A stretch of DNA of 64,000 nucleotides from NCBI GenBank assembly GCA_018524725.1, contig JAEUWP010000062.1, positions 62,001 through 126,000 on the forward strand, written 5' to 3'. The position numbers and the translations under genes were made by a program. Shown piece by piece: positions 33,321 through 46,121 of the stretch (positions within the stretch are counted from its first letter, which is position 1; every line of letters starts with the position of its first letter). The DNA is from Podaxis mareebaensis (taxonomy: Eukaryota > Basidiomycota > Agaricomycetes > Agaricales > Agaricaceae). A model generated the notes under the pieces. That model was given only the letters and a program-made list of their open reading frames with translations. It made no database searches and was not told the DNA's origin.

Positions 33321-36145
33321 CACGTGTGACTGGCGATTCATTATACTTTAGCTAAAGTTAGAACAAGCTGATCTCTGGCGAGACCGGAACCCCGATCAAA
33401 CATGTCAAATAACGAACAAAATTCTTATGAGCTAGCTTAAGATGGAGGGTGTTGTATATCTGGCTAAGTGAAGGTAGCGCCTCCGTTCGGAGAATCATGG
33501 CGGCTGGAAATGAAGTTCGTGGGAGCTGAGTTCACAAGCGCATTGAGGAGTCTTAGTAATCAACGCCTATGTTCACTGGTGGGGATGGCCAGGTGGAGGT
33601 TCTTGGAGATCATGTTCAATGTCCATGACGCTGGTCAGCGCTAGGGGCTCGGTTTCCTGTCCTTGGCTGGTTAGGATAAGCGTCTTGGGAGTTTTAATTG
33701 ACAATCCTTGGTGCATTTATTAAAACATCACTTGTAGCGAACGCGCCGCCGCTCGGCATCAAATGAACTCCCCAGCTCCACAGCCCCTATGTCCTTCCCT
33801 GGCCTCGATTTTAATTCATACCCCAGAAAGCTTTAGGCCAACCGCCGTTCACGGGTGCGTCCCCAGCAAAAGCTATATTCTTGCAAGAGTCAAGGACATA
33901 GGGCTTTTCTTCCGGGTATTTCTCGCATACATGACTGCTCAGAAGTGTGGCTCGATTAGTAGCTTGTCATCTGAAGGGAGGATAGCTCCCGAATATACGG
34001 GTTCCTAATGAGTCCGCTAGGTGCCTGTTACTGATGCCTAGACCCAGCGGCTAACCTTATCAATCCTGTGGTCCTGGCTGAGGTCCGGAATAGATAAACA
34101 GCGATCCAGGCTTACACTCTTTCCCCATTGTCTCATTCTGCCCTTGGTTACTGCCGTTGGTAGGTTTGTGTGCCTCATTGAACGGGTCGTTATTCAAGTC
34201 AACAGAGTAAAGGGCTCCTCGGTGCTTCTTATACTTGGCTTCCATTTGGTTGCACCCCCGTCGTTATATCTTGCCGTTGAAGAACTTTTTTTGTTAAACC
34301 TGCATTGCGGGCGGGATGACGGAAATAACGGTGTGTCGCCAATTTTTTTATCCACGAAAGCTTTGGGGTTTAATATTCATAAATATATTGGGCTAGCAGT
34401 TAGCCGAGTTGAGGCTTGTCCCAAGCACGCTAGTCGCCTGCACAACGTTGCTGGTGCGTATATTTAACGGAGAGGAACTACTGCATTGATAGGGGACTTT
34501 CAGATATATGACCATTTGTGCACACTTGACCAGGAGGTTTGTCAAATTTCGCGGAATATCCGACTGAAAGATGTACTGACTACATACATACTCAGGTGTC
34601 GCGCGTTTGGAGTTACCCCCTCAAAGGAGGTTCGATTCTCTTTATCTTGAATCGGTATCTACCTTACGTAGATACGCTCATGTCTCTTAATTGTGAGTCT
34701 CAGTCCTAGAAAAGAATTGTTCTTTATTAATACGATTTTAGTGAGCGTTTTGTCTGCGCACGGTCCAGAGGTAGGTTGTACCTTGTGTACGTAACTTACC
34801 CAATTGACGAGGGATAGAGCTGTCTCAAACAGTATAGCGTTCTGACATGTGTGATATCATTATTTCATTCATGCCTCTCACACTGAATCGACTGACAGGG
34901 TTCCTTGTCTCGGGAATCATTATCTCTGAAAGTCCGTCCTGCCCTTGGCGTGTTGAATGAGTGACTGACTTCTGAATTCAACGTGTTAGTAATCATTGTT
35001 ATACGAACATATGTACTCTGGGGGAGGCGCAGGTTAATCCTGGGCATCTTGTGCTGTAGTACCAGCGTGAGTCCTATCTACGCCTACCCTGCCTCAACTA
35101 TCATTAATCAAGAACTTTGATAGCTGACGATAATACCCGGAATTGTGATAACACACTTCGAGATAAGGTCTCTCCAATGTGAGGCTTGTAGTTCGCCATT
35201 CTTGAGCCCCTCCTCACACCATTGGTAGATGTGCCCTCACCTTATCCAAGCAAACCCGGCTGTACACTGGGACACGCCAGCCCCATCATTCTGATTGCGT
35301 ACATTCTTCTTGTCCTATCAGAAACCAGTACGTGCAGTGTGCCTCTCCTGTTATATCACTTCTGACGAGAGTCTCAAGCCGTTGCAGTGCTGACAGGGAT
35401 TCAGAGCTATCGTTCGCGTATGTCCCTTGAGGCAAGCCCAAGCATTAGATGCTAATGAATAGCAGTTCGACACTCGACTTCGCCTTGGATCAAACAAATG
35501 TACAAGAATGGTATGACCTGGCTATTTGGGCTCTTCTGAACGCTCATGGCTATTCATAGGACTTCTATTCTATCTCTATCTGCTGAGTACGCCAGAAACT
35601 TCCACTGTCACATCTACTGATCCCAATATTCAGCCATATCTATCGCTAATGTACTTGTACCTGTGTTTGGGCCGGTAAGCCTGATCCCTAAGAACATCGG
35701 TTGGGCTCACTCACTTGACAAACAGGGTCCACTCGCCAATTGGCTTGCGACGTAAGTCTGACTTGTATGTGTCAGACCTGGCTCTAATCCCTGTTGCCTA
35801 GTCCACAGAGAGTACTCCATTCCATTTTGTGTAACCGAGTACTGCTACAAATTCTTCGCCGACCATCAGAATATCTCGTTTCTCCTGTTTCTGCCGCCGC
35901 CCCTGGCCAGGACCAGTCGATTTTCATGTTCACCTCGTCAGTCGGAAATGAGGAAGTAAACACAAGCATAGCGTTTGTTCCTCCGTCGGATATCAGCCAC
36001 GTGGTGTCTTCGTCCAGTCGTTGTTAGTTGTATTAGCATATTAGATCGTTACAAAATCCTAGGCTAGTATATGAGTATGTTGTGAGAAGCCGGGGTATCA
36101 CCCACAATGATGACGAACAATTCTGTATACCCATCTGAAGGCGAA

Positions 36146-37762
36146 CTATGAAATTTTCACTCACTTCCTGCTACCTTCCCTTTACAGCATTGAGGAGGCA
36201 ACTGAGCCAGCGATATTGGCCTTCGATGTCGAGCCTCCCGCACGTCACAGCCCCCTCTGTTGTTGTTGGTTCCGTTATACAGCTATTCTTTTACTCTCCG
36301 GCTTCCGACGGATCGCATGACTATATACTCAAGTATATCTGCTTACGGAACACAAATCCTTTGAACATACTACGTGGGCGGAAAAGGGACCAAATATGTG
36401 GAACACTGAATCTCTGTAGCCCAGAGTGTTTTGTGAGGGACAAACGGGTGGCATTCTCAGTGACCTTTTTCCGATGAACTGTTAGTATCACAAACTCTGC
36501 ACCCAGTCACTGGATGTTAGATTGCGATCCAAAAATTCGCTGGGAACTTGGTGCACCCTAAGGCCCAGCAGTGACTACGAATCCTGTCCGCTTCAGATTG
36601 AGAGGTCAAGAGTATCCTTTTCTAAAAAGTCCGCGCTTTCCAAAGAGAACCCCGCCTCCATTGTCTGGATAACATCTGATGGGCGGCGGTGTCAGGGCCG
36701 TTATTCCATGAAATTCTGGATTATGCAATTGATATTAATGACGCTTTGAACACACACCATTCCATCACTGCCTTTTGAGTTCCGCAATAAAAAGGCTCGC
36801 TTCTATGCCTCGTGGCTTTGGGCAGGCGAGTGACTTTTGGGGTCCGGACGAGCCCTGAAGCCATTAGCTTTTTGGTGTATTGTCAACAAGCTATTCGTGG
36901 TCAAACCAGCGCCGCGATTCCAGGTGTGACCTGCTCCATTCTCTTCATGAGTATTTGTGATATCACTTTACACAACTGCGCTAACGTCTTCCTCGGCAGA
37001 GGTAAATGACAACGATACTGGTGCACTTTTCTCACAGCCAAATCTCCGGTTCATCGATCGCTCCATGCGGAACAAAGGGAGAGTTTGGGCCTGCAATATC
37101 ATCTATGAATAGCAGCCTCATCACTGCGCCGTCTTGCGCAGATAAGGAGGAACTGATAAGGAAGAACACAGATGCTGCCTTGAACTAGAGCCTTGTCGCC
37201 TTTGAGGATCATCAACTTCGTGATTGTGATTCCTCAATATGAAACGTCTTCGGTATCTCCACCAGGGTCATTTTGGTGTCGATACACAGACGATTGAAGA
37301 GGCCGACGATAGGTAATTGATAGACCGTTGTGTCCAGACAAGAAATGAGTGACTGAAATCTTCTATGGGGTCCTGTTTCAGGGAAGCACTAGTGTTCGTG
37401 GAAGACCCGGATGGACCCTTGGTGACATAAGCTCAAGCGCACAACCAAGCGACACACAGCCACAATTTATTGTTTTTTCTCCTTTGCCGCCTGACAACAA
37501 GTGCTTTTCCATGCACTCTGAACCTTACAACCGCTCACTGCTTTAGGCAGTTGTTGTCATTAACAACAGATGTGGGTAACGACCCGTGCATAAAAGAGAT
37601 GAAGGAAATACGCTAGTAACTTCACCTTCCGGTTACTCCACTTTCTATCTCTTCGGCGTGTGCTGGCCACAAGCTAGCTGCGTCGATTTGCTCAGCCACT
37701 CCAGCGTTTCATCGACTCAGGGAATCCAGGTGACTTTCTGATCAAGAGCCTCGTGTGACACT
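36146..37762. other. Spacer upstream of the SET gene
   Basis: A 109-codon plus-strand frame (36148-36477) begins exactly at the duplication end but has no recognised domain. Other frames lack support. The right part (about 37560-37760) should be the promoter of the SET gene; a weak CATAAAAG lies near 37589. Confidence 0.4.
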
Positions 37763-39445
37763 TTGTGGCTAGACGCTTCGACCTTGCTTTGCCTTGCTCC
37801 GAGACGCCTTCAAAAGAACTCGAACCACCGCTGGCCGGTGCTATATCACACTACGGAACGACACTGCCATTCATTAGCCGCTGCCCCGTCTCCAGTACTT
37901 TCTGTTGCTATTAAACGACGATTCATCATGCCTGCGATGACAAAACCTTTCACGAACCCCACGAACCCCATGAAACCATCCACAAAACCCAAAGCCCCTT
38001 TGACTCCCCTGTTCCCTCCGAAGCAAGAACGGCCTTCTCTCGAGGGCATGGAAACGACGAAACCACCACCGACTCCTATCTGCGCTGATATCAACAGCCA
38101 GATTAGGCTGAATCCTGCCCATGCATATCCGGATTTCGATTTTGCTTCCTACGTGCGGCATCGATCATATACTCTCTGCATGATTGACTTCGGAAGTACC
38201 ACAAGTGCTTGTTTCTTGGACGATGGTGTTCACAACATTGTCGCGGACTTGATTGCTCAGCTGCCTGCTACCCCGTCGCCTACCACCCCTTCCTTCGAAA
38301 TTCGTGATGCAAAGGAGAAAGGACTCGGGATGTTCGCGACTGCATCAATCCCATCTCGCGGCACCGTTCTCACCGAACATCCAACGATCATCACACCTTA
38401 CCTGCTCGGTCTATCTGTGCCTCTCGCCGAGATGTACACCGAAATCTTTGAATCACTCCCGAAGCCAGTCTTCGCCCTCGCCACCTCTCTCGTTACTTCG
38501 TATCAAGACTATCCACGGACGAAACCTTCGCAAGGGCATTCACTTCCGTTACCGTCTTTCTACGAAGACATCATGCAAACCAATTCAGTTGCGATCAGCC
38601 TCCAGGTTCCCTGCGACGTCCCACACCACGAAATCACAACCCATCGTGCATTGTTCCTCCTTCTAAGCCGGTGTAATCACAGCTGTAATCCGAATGCTGC
38701 TTGGTCTTGGGATACCTCAACATTGACTCTCACTCTCACTGCCTTACGGCCCATCGCTCCCGGAGAAGAAATTACGATCTCCTATATCCCTCTTTCCGGT
38801 GACCATTCTATGCGTCAGCAAACGTTACGAGAGGTGTATGGCTTCGACTGCTGTTGCGAGGAATGCACGCTACCGCCTTACGAAAGAAGCGCCGGTGACG
38901 TGACGAATCATTCCAAGTTCAATGACAGTACGGGCGGCTACAACTCAAATAGTGGCGAGGATACAGCATACTGTATTCTGCCCACTTTCGAGGAGTGGTG
39001 TGTGGATCCCACATTGCCCGATAACATTCTTATCAACGCTCATAAGAGCGCGCTATACCGCATTGAGCGCCAGAGCCTTCAAAACCTTCAATCGGACCGG
39101 CTCAAAGCTCCGCATCTCCCGCAAGTGCCTCTCGGGCAGCCGGAGGATGACATAAAGATGCAGAAGCATTCGCAGACCAACGCTATGCATGCAGGTCTGG
39201 ATTCTACGTCCACGACTGCGGCCCAGGCTATTGATTACCATGTCGAAACCATTGCGATGTGTTATGGCGCATTGGGAGAGGTGACGAACTTCCGTAATTG
39301 GGTTGCAATTGCCAAGGAGGCGAGGGTTCGTAGCTGTGCACCTCCTGAGCAGAAGATCGCGTTCAATAGGTGGCTCTCGAACCCTTCGTCTTTTCCTATG
39401 TGGGGATGGAGGCAAAGAGCGAAGGGAAAGGTTATGCTTAACTAG
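37763..39445 (+). CDS. SET-domain protein (SMYD/Set5-like)
   Basis: Single open frame of 560 aa. SET-N starts at about 178 (FEIRDAKEKGLGMFATASIP). The SET-C signature NHSCNPN is at 305-311 and GEEITISYI at 334-342. The Cys-rich post-SET cluster GFDCCCEEC lies at about 361-368. These are the S-adenosylmethionine and lysine-channel elements of lysine methyltransferases of the SMYD/Set5 type. The substrate is unknown and there is no MYND finger. The true start may be Met56 (37928, MPAMTKPF), because the first 55 residues have no family counterpart; they could also be a targeting extension. It ends 1.75 kb before the convergent FCP1-like gene. Confidence 0.85.
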   Translation: MWLDASTLLCLAPRRLQKNSNHRWPVLYHTTERHCHSLAAAPSPVLSVAIKRRFIMPAMTKPFTNPTNPMKPSTKPKAPLTPLFPPKQERPSLEGMETTKPPPTPICADINSQIRLNPAHAYPDFDFASYVRHRSYTLCMIDFGSTTSACFLDDGVHNIVADLIAQLPATPSPTTPSFEIRDAKEKGLGMFATASIPSRGTVLTEHPTIITPYLLGLSVPLAEMYTEIFESLPKPVFALATSLVTSYQDYPRTKPSQGHSLPLPSFYEDIMQTNSVAISLQVPCDVPHHEITTHRALFLLLSRCNHSCNPNAAWSWDTSTLTLTLTALRPIAPGEEITISYIPLSGDHSMRQQTLREVYGFDCCCEECTLPPYERSAGDVTNHSKFNDSTGGYNSNSGEDTAYCILPTFEEWCVDPTLPDNILINAHKSALYRIERQSLQNLQSDRLKAPHLPQVPLGQPEDDIKMQKHSQTNAMHAGLDSTSTTAAQAIDYHVETIAMCYGALGEVTNFRNWVAIAKEARVRSCAPPEQKIAFNRWLSNPSSFPMWGWRQRAKGKVMLN

Positions 39446-41199
39446 GGACCATTACCCAATTTACAAATTATGACTACTTAATATGATTATGAGCTGTATC
39501 TATATGCAACCACACATTTCTTGTATTACACCGCACAATAGCACTGCATTAACGTACTCCAATTTCTTAATCACAATCGTTTTTACTCTGCCAAAACCAG
39601 ACGACGTATGTTCCCAAATTGGCATAGATAATTGACCATGGAACGAGGCAGACAACCTATTTAGCGTATTTTGATCCTGTAAGCGGATAGAGTGTTACCG
39701 GATGGCGCATCTCACTTTGGTAAGATGTATTCCTCGTTGCAACGTGGTGGTGCGAGGATTGCTTTCACCTCAAACAGTGTAACATACATGGCCTGACAGA
39801 ACCCACTTCACTGCCACACAGGCCACAGCCACTTAATCGGTCTATTTGTTACGACGCCCACCCGCAGTCCCATTCTTTCCGCGTGGGCTTAATGTGCTCG
39901 ACTCGTGTATCCGTGGACAATGGACCATATTCGCTTCCGTGGGGGCTTCAGGCCCGCACGGGCATCACCGCTGTGTTATCAACTGTCCACCTACATCGCT
40001 GCGCCACGAAAAGTGTACCTTCATTACAAGATGGTGAGACAAGAAAAAGTTGAAGACGTCGAAGGTCCTGGATCAGGCACGCATACGCCGCCAGCCACGT
40101 TTGTAAAGTGCTCCCGCCACTGCTGGATTGGGTGTCCCTGGTTCTGTTTAAACACATCGCAGTAAACCAACAAGCCAGTTGATTGTACGGTTTCGGCCGT
40201 GCACCACACTACTGGAAGGAGGACATCAGCGAAATGAAAGGTCTTTGATCACGATGCCAACCGCAGACGGACCACGATCCAAGTTAAAAACAGATTAACT
40301 TTCTTGAGCTTGATAACGACATTCTGGATCTCATATCTCTGAGGCAAGTCCGATGTCCGATTCACTCTGCAATCCAGGCTACTCCGCTGTATCTACATAG
40401 GCCGACTCGGACTGAAATCGACGTGCCACCGAGGCCATCAAACGTCCCGCATTCACGTAAAACGATCCCTGAACGCAGCTAGATATTTACGGCCGTCCTT
40501 GAGAGGAAGCTTGTCTCCTAGCGAAGCAAATGTGAAGCAAAAAAGCTACGAAGAATATCCCCTCTTTCCCCGATAGCACAGACGTTCCTCGCTTGCCGGT
40601 TCATTTAATTCACATGGTGTTTTCATATCTGGTTCGCAGTCAAAGTCCACTGCCCTACGGTGCAAGGAGTTGCCGAGAGAGATTTAATGTAGTTTCTACA
40701 CCGGAGAAATCCCACTGCGTAGTCAGAAACCAGATATGGTCAGCACTTTCCCAATTCCGATCGTCTGGTTCTGGGGAGAGAACTTTATCATTGAGGAAGA
40801 AATGGGGTTCCACTCCCTGTTGAGTGGCGCAAGGTGTCCCACATCCTATGTGTGGCTGTTGAACAAGTGTCATAATGCAACGGACATCAGGGGAGTGTCC
40901 TGGCGGGGACTTTGCGAACTGTTGCAACTGGGTCAGGGGTTGTAGGGTCTTTTGGTACCGAAGTGGGCAGCTGCGAGAACCGAAAGTTTGAACAACCTCG
41001 TGTAAGATAATGGAACACAAATAGACTGTTTTCCTTCAAAAACTTGGAGAACCAGTGGATTCTCCTTGCTTTTGTCTAACGCGTCAGAGAATGGGTGACG
41101 TGCAAATCAGAAAGGTCGAACACTGCCCAAGAGCATCACCGAACCCATCAATATGCTATCGAAAAACAAGCGAGGAAGTAAGCAGCGATATATCGGAAT
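39446..41199. other. Convergent intergenic region
   Basis: Lies between the 3' ends of the SET gene (+) and the FCP1-like gene (-). No gene, RNA or repeat is recognised, although several 60-120 codon frames exist on both strands without coding signs. Confidence 0.5.
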
Positions 41200-43570
41200 C
41201 TAGCCAGTCGGTCCAACGACGCCTACAACAATGTCGATCCCCATATCGGTCAATACCTTTTTGCCCCGCAAAGCCCAATACGATAAAGTCCCCGGATGAT
41301 TGAACCATAGCTGCTCCTCAACACTTTTCTCCCCCCCTTTCCCCGCCGGAGCATCATCAAGTGGAACGCCAGTTCGTTCAGTCTCACTTTCAACGTCCTC
41401 TTCTTCCCTTTTCGGAGAAGTTTCGTGGGGTGGCGGCGAAGATGCAGGCGGTGGCGGATGATCGAATGTGACCAAAGCCAAACTTTCTTCCTTTCCCAAG
41501 CTTCTCTGTCCCCGTTCCTCTTCTGACAACTTCGCCTTTTTCTTCGGACTTCCCAATTCCTCTACGGAAGCACTCGTGCCTTCCGAACCAGCCGAAGCCT
41601 GCCTCCCGTCATCCCCACCCTCGATCAAAGATTTGATAAGGCCACCGCTACGTATCCATGCCGAGACATTACTCTCCCTCTTCACCGCGTCCAAAATACC
41701 CACAACCGCGAGTAAAGTCTCATCATATACCCCAGCAGGATTTTGACTTTCGTCCGTAAGTTTCTTGAGCTGTTGTTCGATACGTTCCTTTTTCTTGTTT
41801 TCTTTCTTCTCCTTGCGTTTACGTTTCCGCGTGTTGGGTTCTTCGTCTCCTTGTGTGGGTCCCGAGTTAGACGGAGATTTGACATCCTCGGACTCAGGAG
41901 CTGTGCTAGTTGCGTCCGGTTTTGTGGCTGCCTCCGTATCGCCGTTTTCCTCCTTGGACTCGCGTTTCTGAAGGACGTCCTCAATGGTCTTCTTCCCTGC
42001 TATCACATCGGCCAATCTGTTTCTTGCCACCTCCAACTCCCGTACGCTCATGTCATGCTTCCGCATCTCGAGGTCATACTCCTTGATGCATAGGTGGTTG
42101 TAAGGTTGGAGGTGGGCTTTGAGCGGTGAATCATCCAAGAGGAGAGTGGTTCTTGCCGAATGATTTCGCTTTCGTACGGCAGGTGGTGACAGCGGGTCCG
42201 AGGCGGCTGGAGAGTCTTCGGCGGTCACAAGCGGGGCAGAATTTAATTCGTTCCAGGGTTTATTAAGATCTTTTGTAGTTTGCACCTTCCTCCCTATGTC
42301 AAAGTATCAGATCACTGTTGAGTTATAGGCGGGGAACACGCACCGTAATCACTGTTACTGAGTCCTAATCGGTCCCGAGCCCAAATAGCTACCAACTCTC
42401 CCTTCCAGTCCCCAAAGCACCTTTCAACCATATCGCCGACACTATGAGGTTGTGCTGAACTCCACACCATCGTATCCAACCACCGCTTTGTACTTGGATG
42501 GAACAGGTATTCACGGAAGGATGTGAGATACGGCCGTGGATGCACAGTGCGGAGTGGTCGAGGCTGCGAAGGGTCAAACTGGGCATATACATCTTCCTCG
42601 GTCACCGCAGTCGCACCTGGCACAGGTGCGGGATGCCGTTCGCGCCATGGCCTGTGTGGACTGCGATAAACGAGCGTCCCGTTCAGATCTAACACCAGCA
42701 ACTTCCGAACGATTCTCTCTGCATCCGCGTCGACATCTGTGCCATCATCCACATCGTCAATCTTCTCGCTCTTCTCCAATGAAGTTTTCAAGTACTCTTC
42801 GTCGGGACCCATCTTCTTCTCCATAGATTCTTTCTTGGGTATATTCAGTCTCGGGGATTGTGACCGACGAGTGGTTTTGTTAATTCGTATTGGATCAACG
42901 CGTGTCAAGCTATCTCGATGCTGAAATAATCGACTGGTAAGACTCGGGGCAGGATTTGAGTCTGATGTGCTGCCGTTCGGATCGTCGCTTATACCAGAAT
43001 TGAACCTCGAAGCCGATGAATGAAATCCTCTCCTCTGTTCTCCGTAGCGCTCCCTCCTCGGCCCTCGTCCAGAACTGTGGTTGTATGCGTAGTCGTAGGT
43101 ATTATCGGAATAATAGCTGTTTCTGCTGCTCCGAGCCGCGTACCCGTAATCGTGACCGTTGTTGTAGTTGTGTGCTTGGTCGTAGTTGTGGGTGTAGCCA
43201 TTCCCATAATCCCGTTGATTCCGACTCGCACGATATCCATCGTAATCGCGATAAGCTCTCTCCCGCGATGCATAATTTCCATACCCCGAATACTCTATGC
43301 TTCCTTCGCCATGTCTGTCCCCGCCTCGCCCCCAATCTCTTCCGTCTCTCCTCGGGTACGGGTTCCGATCACTGTGACGATACCTACTCACATCGTCATT
43401 CCTCTATTCGCCACATACTGTTTCACGAGTCATAGCAGTACTCACCCTCGTGTTGTCCTCGAGCTAGAGGACAAAGTTGAATTGCGGGGCCCGTAGTCTT
43501 GCTCGTCATACGTGGAATCCTCTTGCGTGTTCCGACGGGTACCATATCGGTGCTGCCTGTGGGGACGCAT
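41200..43570 (-). CDS. FCP1/NLI-interacting-factor-like HAD protein with Lys-rich tail
   Basis: Three exons: 43570-43446, 43383-42344, 42293-41200 (752 aa). The N-terminal third is low-complexity, rich in Arg, Tyr, Asn and Gly. The FCP1-homology (HAD) domain starts at about 270 with LLVLDLNGTL (D-x-N-G-T at 274-278, where catalytic D-x-D-x-T is usual). It continues with MVWSSAQPHSVGDMVE and, after the last intron, TTLLLDDSPLKAHLQPYNHL. The C-terminal region carries a basic nuclear-signal-like stretch (RKRKRKEKKENKKKER) and an acidic Ser/Pro-rich part. Relatives dephosphorylate phosphoserine proteins; replacement of the second Asp questions catalysis. A first exon (MRPHRQHRYG) was added because it joins in phase to YRHSDRNPYP; MSRYRHSDRN at 43391 is an alternative start. 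Confidence 0.8.
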
Positions 43571-43801
43571 GGCCTCCAACAAGGCTGGATATTGTCGACG
43601 TAGAAGCAGTGAGGGCGAAATCTTGACTAAGCTTTTGATCGAACCCAGAAAGTGAAAGGAGAGATCACAAATGTTGTTGGTGCGTGTTTGACTCGCAACG
43701 ATAGGGGCAGAATGATCTCAATGAGATTCATGAAGGTCATACAAGTCAGTCATAAATAAATCCGGGTCGATGATCGTGCCATATACATGTCATAAATATA
43801 G

Positions 43802-45309
43802 TTAGAACGAGTCATGGAAGATAGTTGAGTGGGGTACAAAGTCAGAAAAAAATCCAAGATCCAGAAAAGCCTCGTGTGTAGTCCATGATCCAATTCCGAA
43901 ACCGCAATGACTTGGGAAATCCGGCTCCGTCAGCTTTTTAAATGGTGCGCTGTCCGTGAGAACCCGACAAGGAGTTAAGAGAGCGTGAGCAAAACAGAAA
44001 GGTCCAATCAGGATAAGTACGCTACCACTCACCCTCACAGACGCCCATTGGACAATGATATCCTTGACCCTCTTTTGCAATCCCTCATGGCACAACTCGC
44101 AATTCAAGTTCTCCGTGAGAGGTTGAAATGCATTTCGCATGCTATGCGTGGACAAGTCTACCCGCATCAGCGCTCAATGATATGATCAAGAAACAGAGGA
44201 AATCGAAAAAGAAGTGGTGAAGGGGGGAATTCAAACCAGAGCGACCACATACCGGGACGAGCATCCCATGCCAGGTACGCCGAAACCAACGCCCAAGCCC
44301 TCGTCAACTTCTTCTGATCCGTGAAACTACAATCCTTCGTTGCAGGATGTGGATGTGGTGGCTGTAGAAGAATATCCTTCAGTGCATTGAATCGCTCCAA
44401 ATGCAAGCACAAAAGCCTCTTCAAATACACTGCGCCCATCCGTTCCGCCATCTCTTCTGGTAGGTTCGCCAACGGATACGAAAGCAAATGCGAGGACGTC
44501 GCCACTGCCAGATCTTGTAAGTCATAATGCCCCGCAAGAGCATACAGCTGCAATGGAAATAATGGTGCATAGGTTAGGAGGTGATCGTATAGTGGTGTGC
44601 GGGGGGTGATGTAAGCTTTGGGTTCAAGGTCGTAGTATGGCATACGGTCTACCGCCGTTGTTAACGTTTCAAAGCTCGGTGAGTGTTGTGCGGCCGATGT
44701 TCCGTATAGTACGTGTAGAATGACGTTAAGAACGGCAGAGGTTTCAGGAACCTGGATAATTCCCTCTGGATAAATCGACCCCAAAACCTGCTTGGTGACT
44801 GTCGCCGTATCGTTCGACGTATGATACTCTTCAATAACTCGACGAAACGCTTGTGGCGAAATGCTTCTCAGAATCTGGGAGTGCACATAGAATAAAACCA
44901 TGTCTGAACTGGCAAAGATCGTGTCGGGGTCTACCGCATGTGCACCGGGGTGAAACGCAGTAGATACGGAAACGACAGCGTTATCCGTGTCGGGAGCATC
45001 GGAAACCGTTGGTGAAGTATCTTGAGGCGTCTATGCAACATGTAGTTGTGAGCGCTCTGTATTCCAATATAAGAGCAGACCGACCATAGGCGCAGGCGTC
45101 TGATATTGCTGTGGGAATAAGAACTCTACAGGCGGCGAGATCGGCGAAGGATAATTCAGGAAGTCATCCTGAGGAGCCTGAAGAACCTCTGCCCTCAGCG
45201 AGTGTCGAAAGTCCCATGATTCGTTTCCTACCAGAGGATGGGTTGACCTGGTGTCGGCGCCATGAATTGAATAGTTTCCTAGAGATATTGGGCTCATAGA
45301 TGGATCCAT
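43802..45309 (-). CDS. BTB/POZ-domain protein
   Basis: Four exons proposed: 45309-45085, 45030-44253, 44157-44033, 43933-43802 (419 aa). After an N-terminal Pro/Ser-rich stretch, the second exon gives STAFHPGAHAVDPDTIFAS, SDMVLFYVHSQILRSISP and VLNVILHVLYG. This is the layout of the agaricomycete BTB proteins, in which the domain is followed by a helical region (PLYDHLLTYAPLFPLQLYAL, AGHYDLQDLAVATSSHLLSY). Such proteins are often adaptors, for example for Cul3, but no partner is suggested by the context. The last two introns (95 and 99 nt) are longer than usual, and the last acceptor AAAG is weak, so the C terminus (residues after about 335) is the least certain part. Confidence 0.7.
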
Positions 45310-45908
45310 TTCTAAAAGAGATGCAGATATTTAGATGGGGGGTCCGAACAAGCAGTCCAGCTACACACTGGTTATCTGTCAAGACAAACCAGATGCGAGC
45401 ACAGGTAGAACCCACAAGTAACAGTTGCCTTGGGAGATCACTTGAAATGGCATGTTAGCCAACACTTTATATGCCTCAGGCCTGAGTGGAGCCAACCACT
45501 AATAGAGTCGGCATGTCAGCTAGTCTTCTCAAATTCGCGCCCCATCATCATTGGTGTCGTTGTGGTGTCGGTCGTCTTTTGGTGTTTTCCAGAGATCATA
45601 TGCAGTTCTTTAGGGAGTGCCTCTGACGTGGTCTGGGATAGATTATAGCAATGTACGTCTTGTTGTGGAACTTATACCAGGCTGAAAGCCAACATGACCT
45701 GTCCATTGGAAAATAGCACGCACCTGTTTGGTATATGAGAAGGGAGTGTCATGACTGACGTCAACTTATATCATGTCTTCCTTTCCGGTGCAATCTGCGT
45801 TAGGTAGCGAGGGCAACATGGGCAACATGTATGATCGCATCAATGTAACTCCTCATTGTAAACCCCCCCAATTTTCACGGAACAAGTAAACGATCTACCA
45901 CTTACTTC

Positions 45909-46121
45909 TTATGTGTACATAAGAAAAGACCCCGAGATGAAACTTTCCTTCAAGGGCGTTATAGAGGATCTTTTAGCATGGGCTGTCATATAAAAGATTC
46001 TGGGCAGCGTGCGCCTCGAATTATCCGACGAAAGAAAGAGCAAGGCGAGAAGAACGACGAAGAGTATGCCGCTTTGAGGGGTATTTGAAGCATTTTGGCC
46101 CCCTGATGTCATTGATGTCAT
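45909..46121 (-). other. Possible small single-pass membrane protein
   Basis: A 70-codon frame with a polar Ser/Thr/Asn N terminus, one strongly hydrophobic segment (GILFVVLLALLFLSS) and a basic C-terminal part. It could be a real small protein or the first exon of a longer one, but nothing else supports it. Confidence 0.3.

Larger units (their letters stand above)
29788..36145. repeat. Tandem duplication unit, copy 2 (about 6.4 kb)
   Basis: Second, head-to-tail copy of 23877-29787. The join lies at 29787-29792, where AAGCGAA (end of copy 1) meets TTATAATATTTATCCACAAC (start of the unit). The copy ends at AGGCGAA near 36145, after which ABC1-unrelated single-copy sequence follows. It is longer because of an additional stretch at about 30560-31680. 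Its genes are all broken. Confidence 0.88.

Noticed and set aside
36148..36477. 109-codon ORF starting at the duplication end
   Set aside because: No recognisable motif, and codon composition like non-coding sequence; not annotated as a gene.
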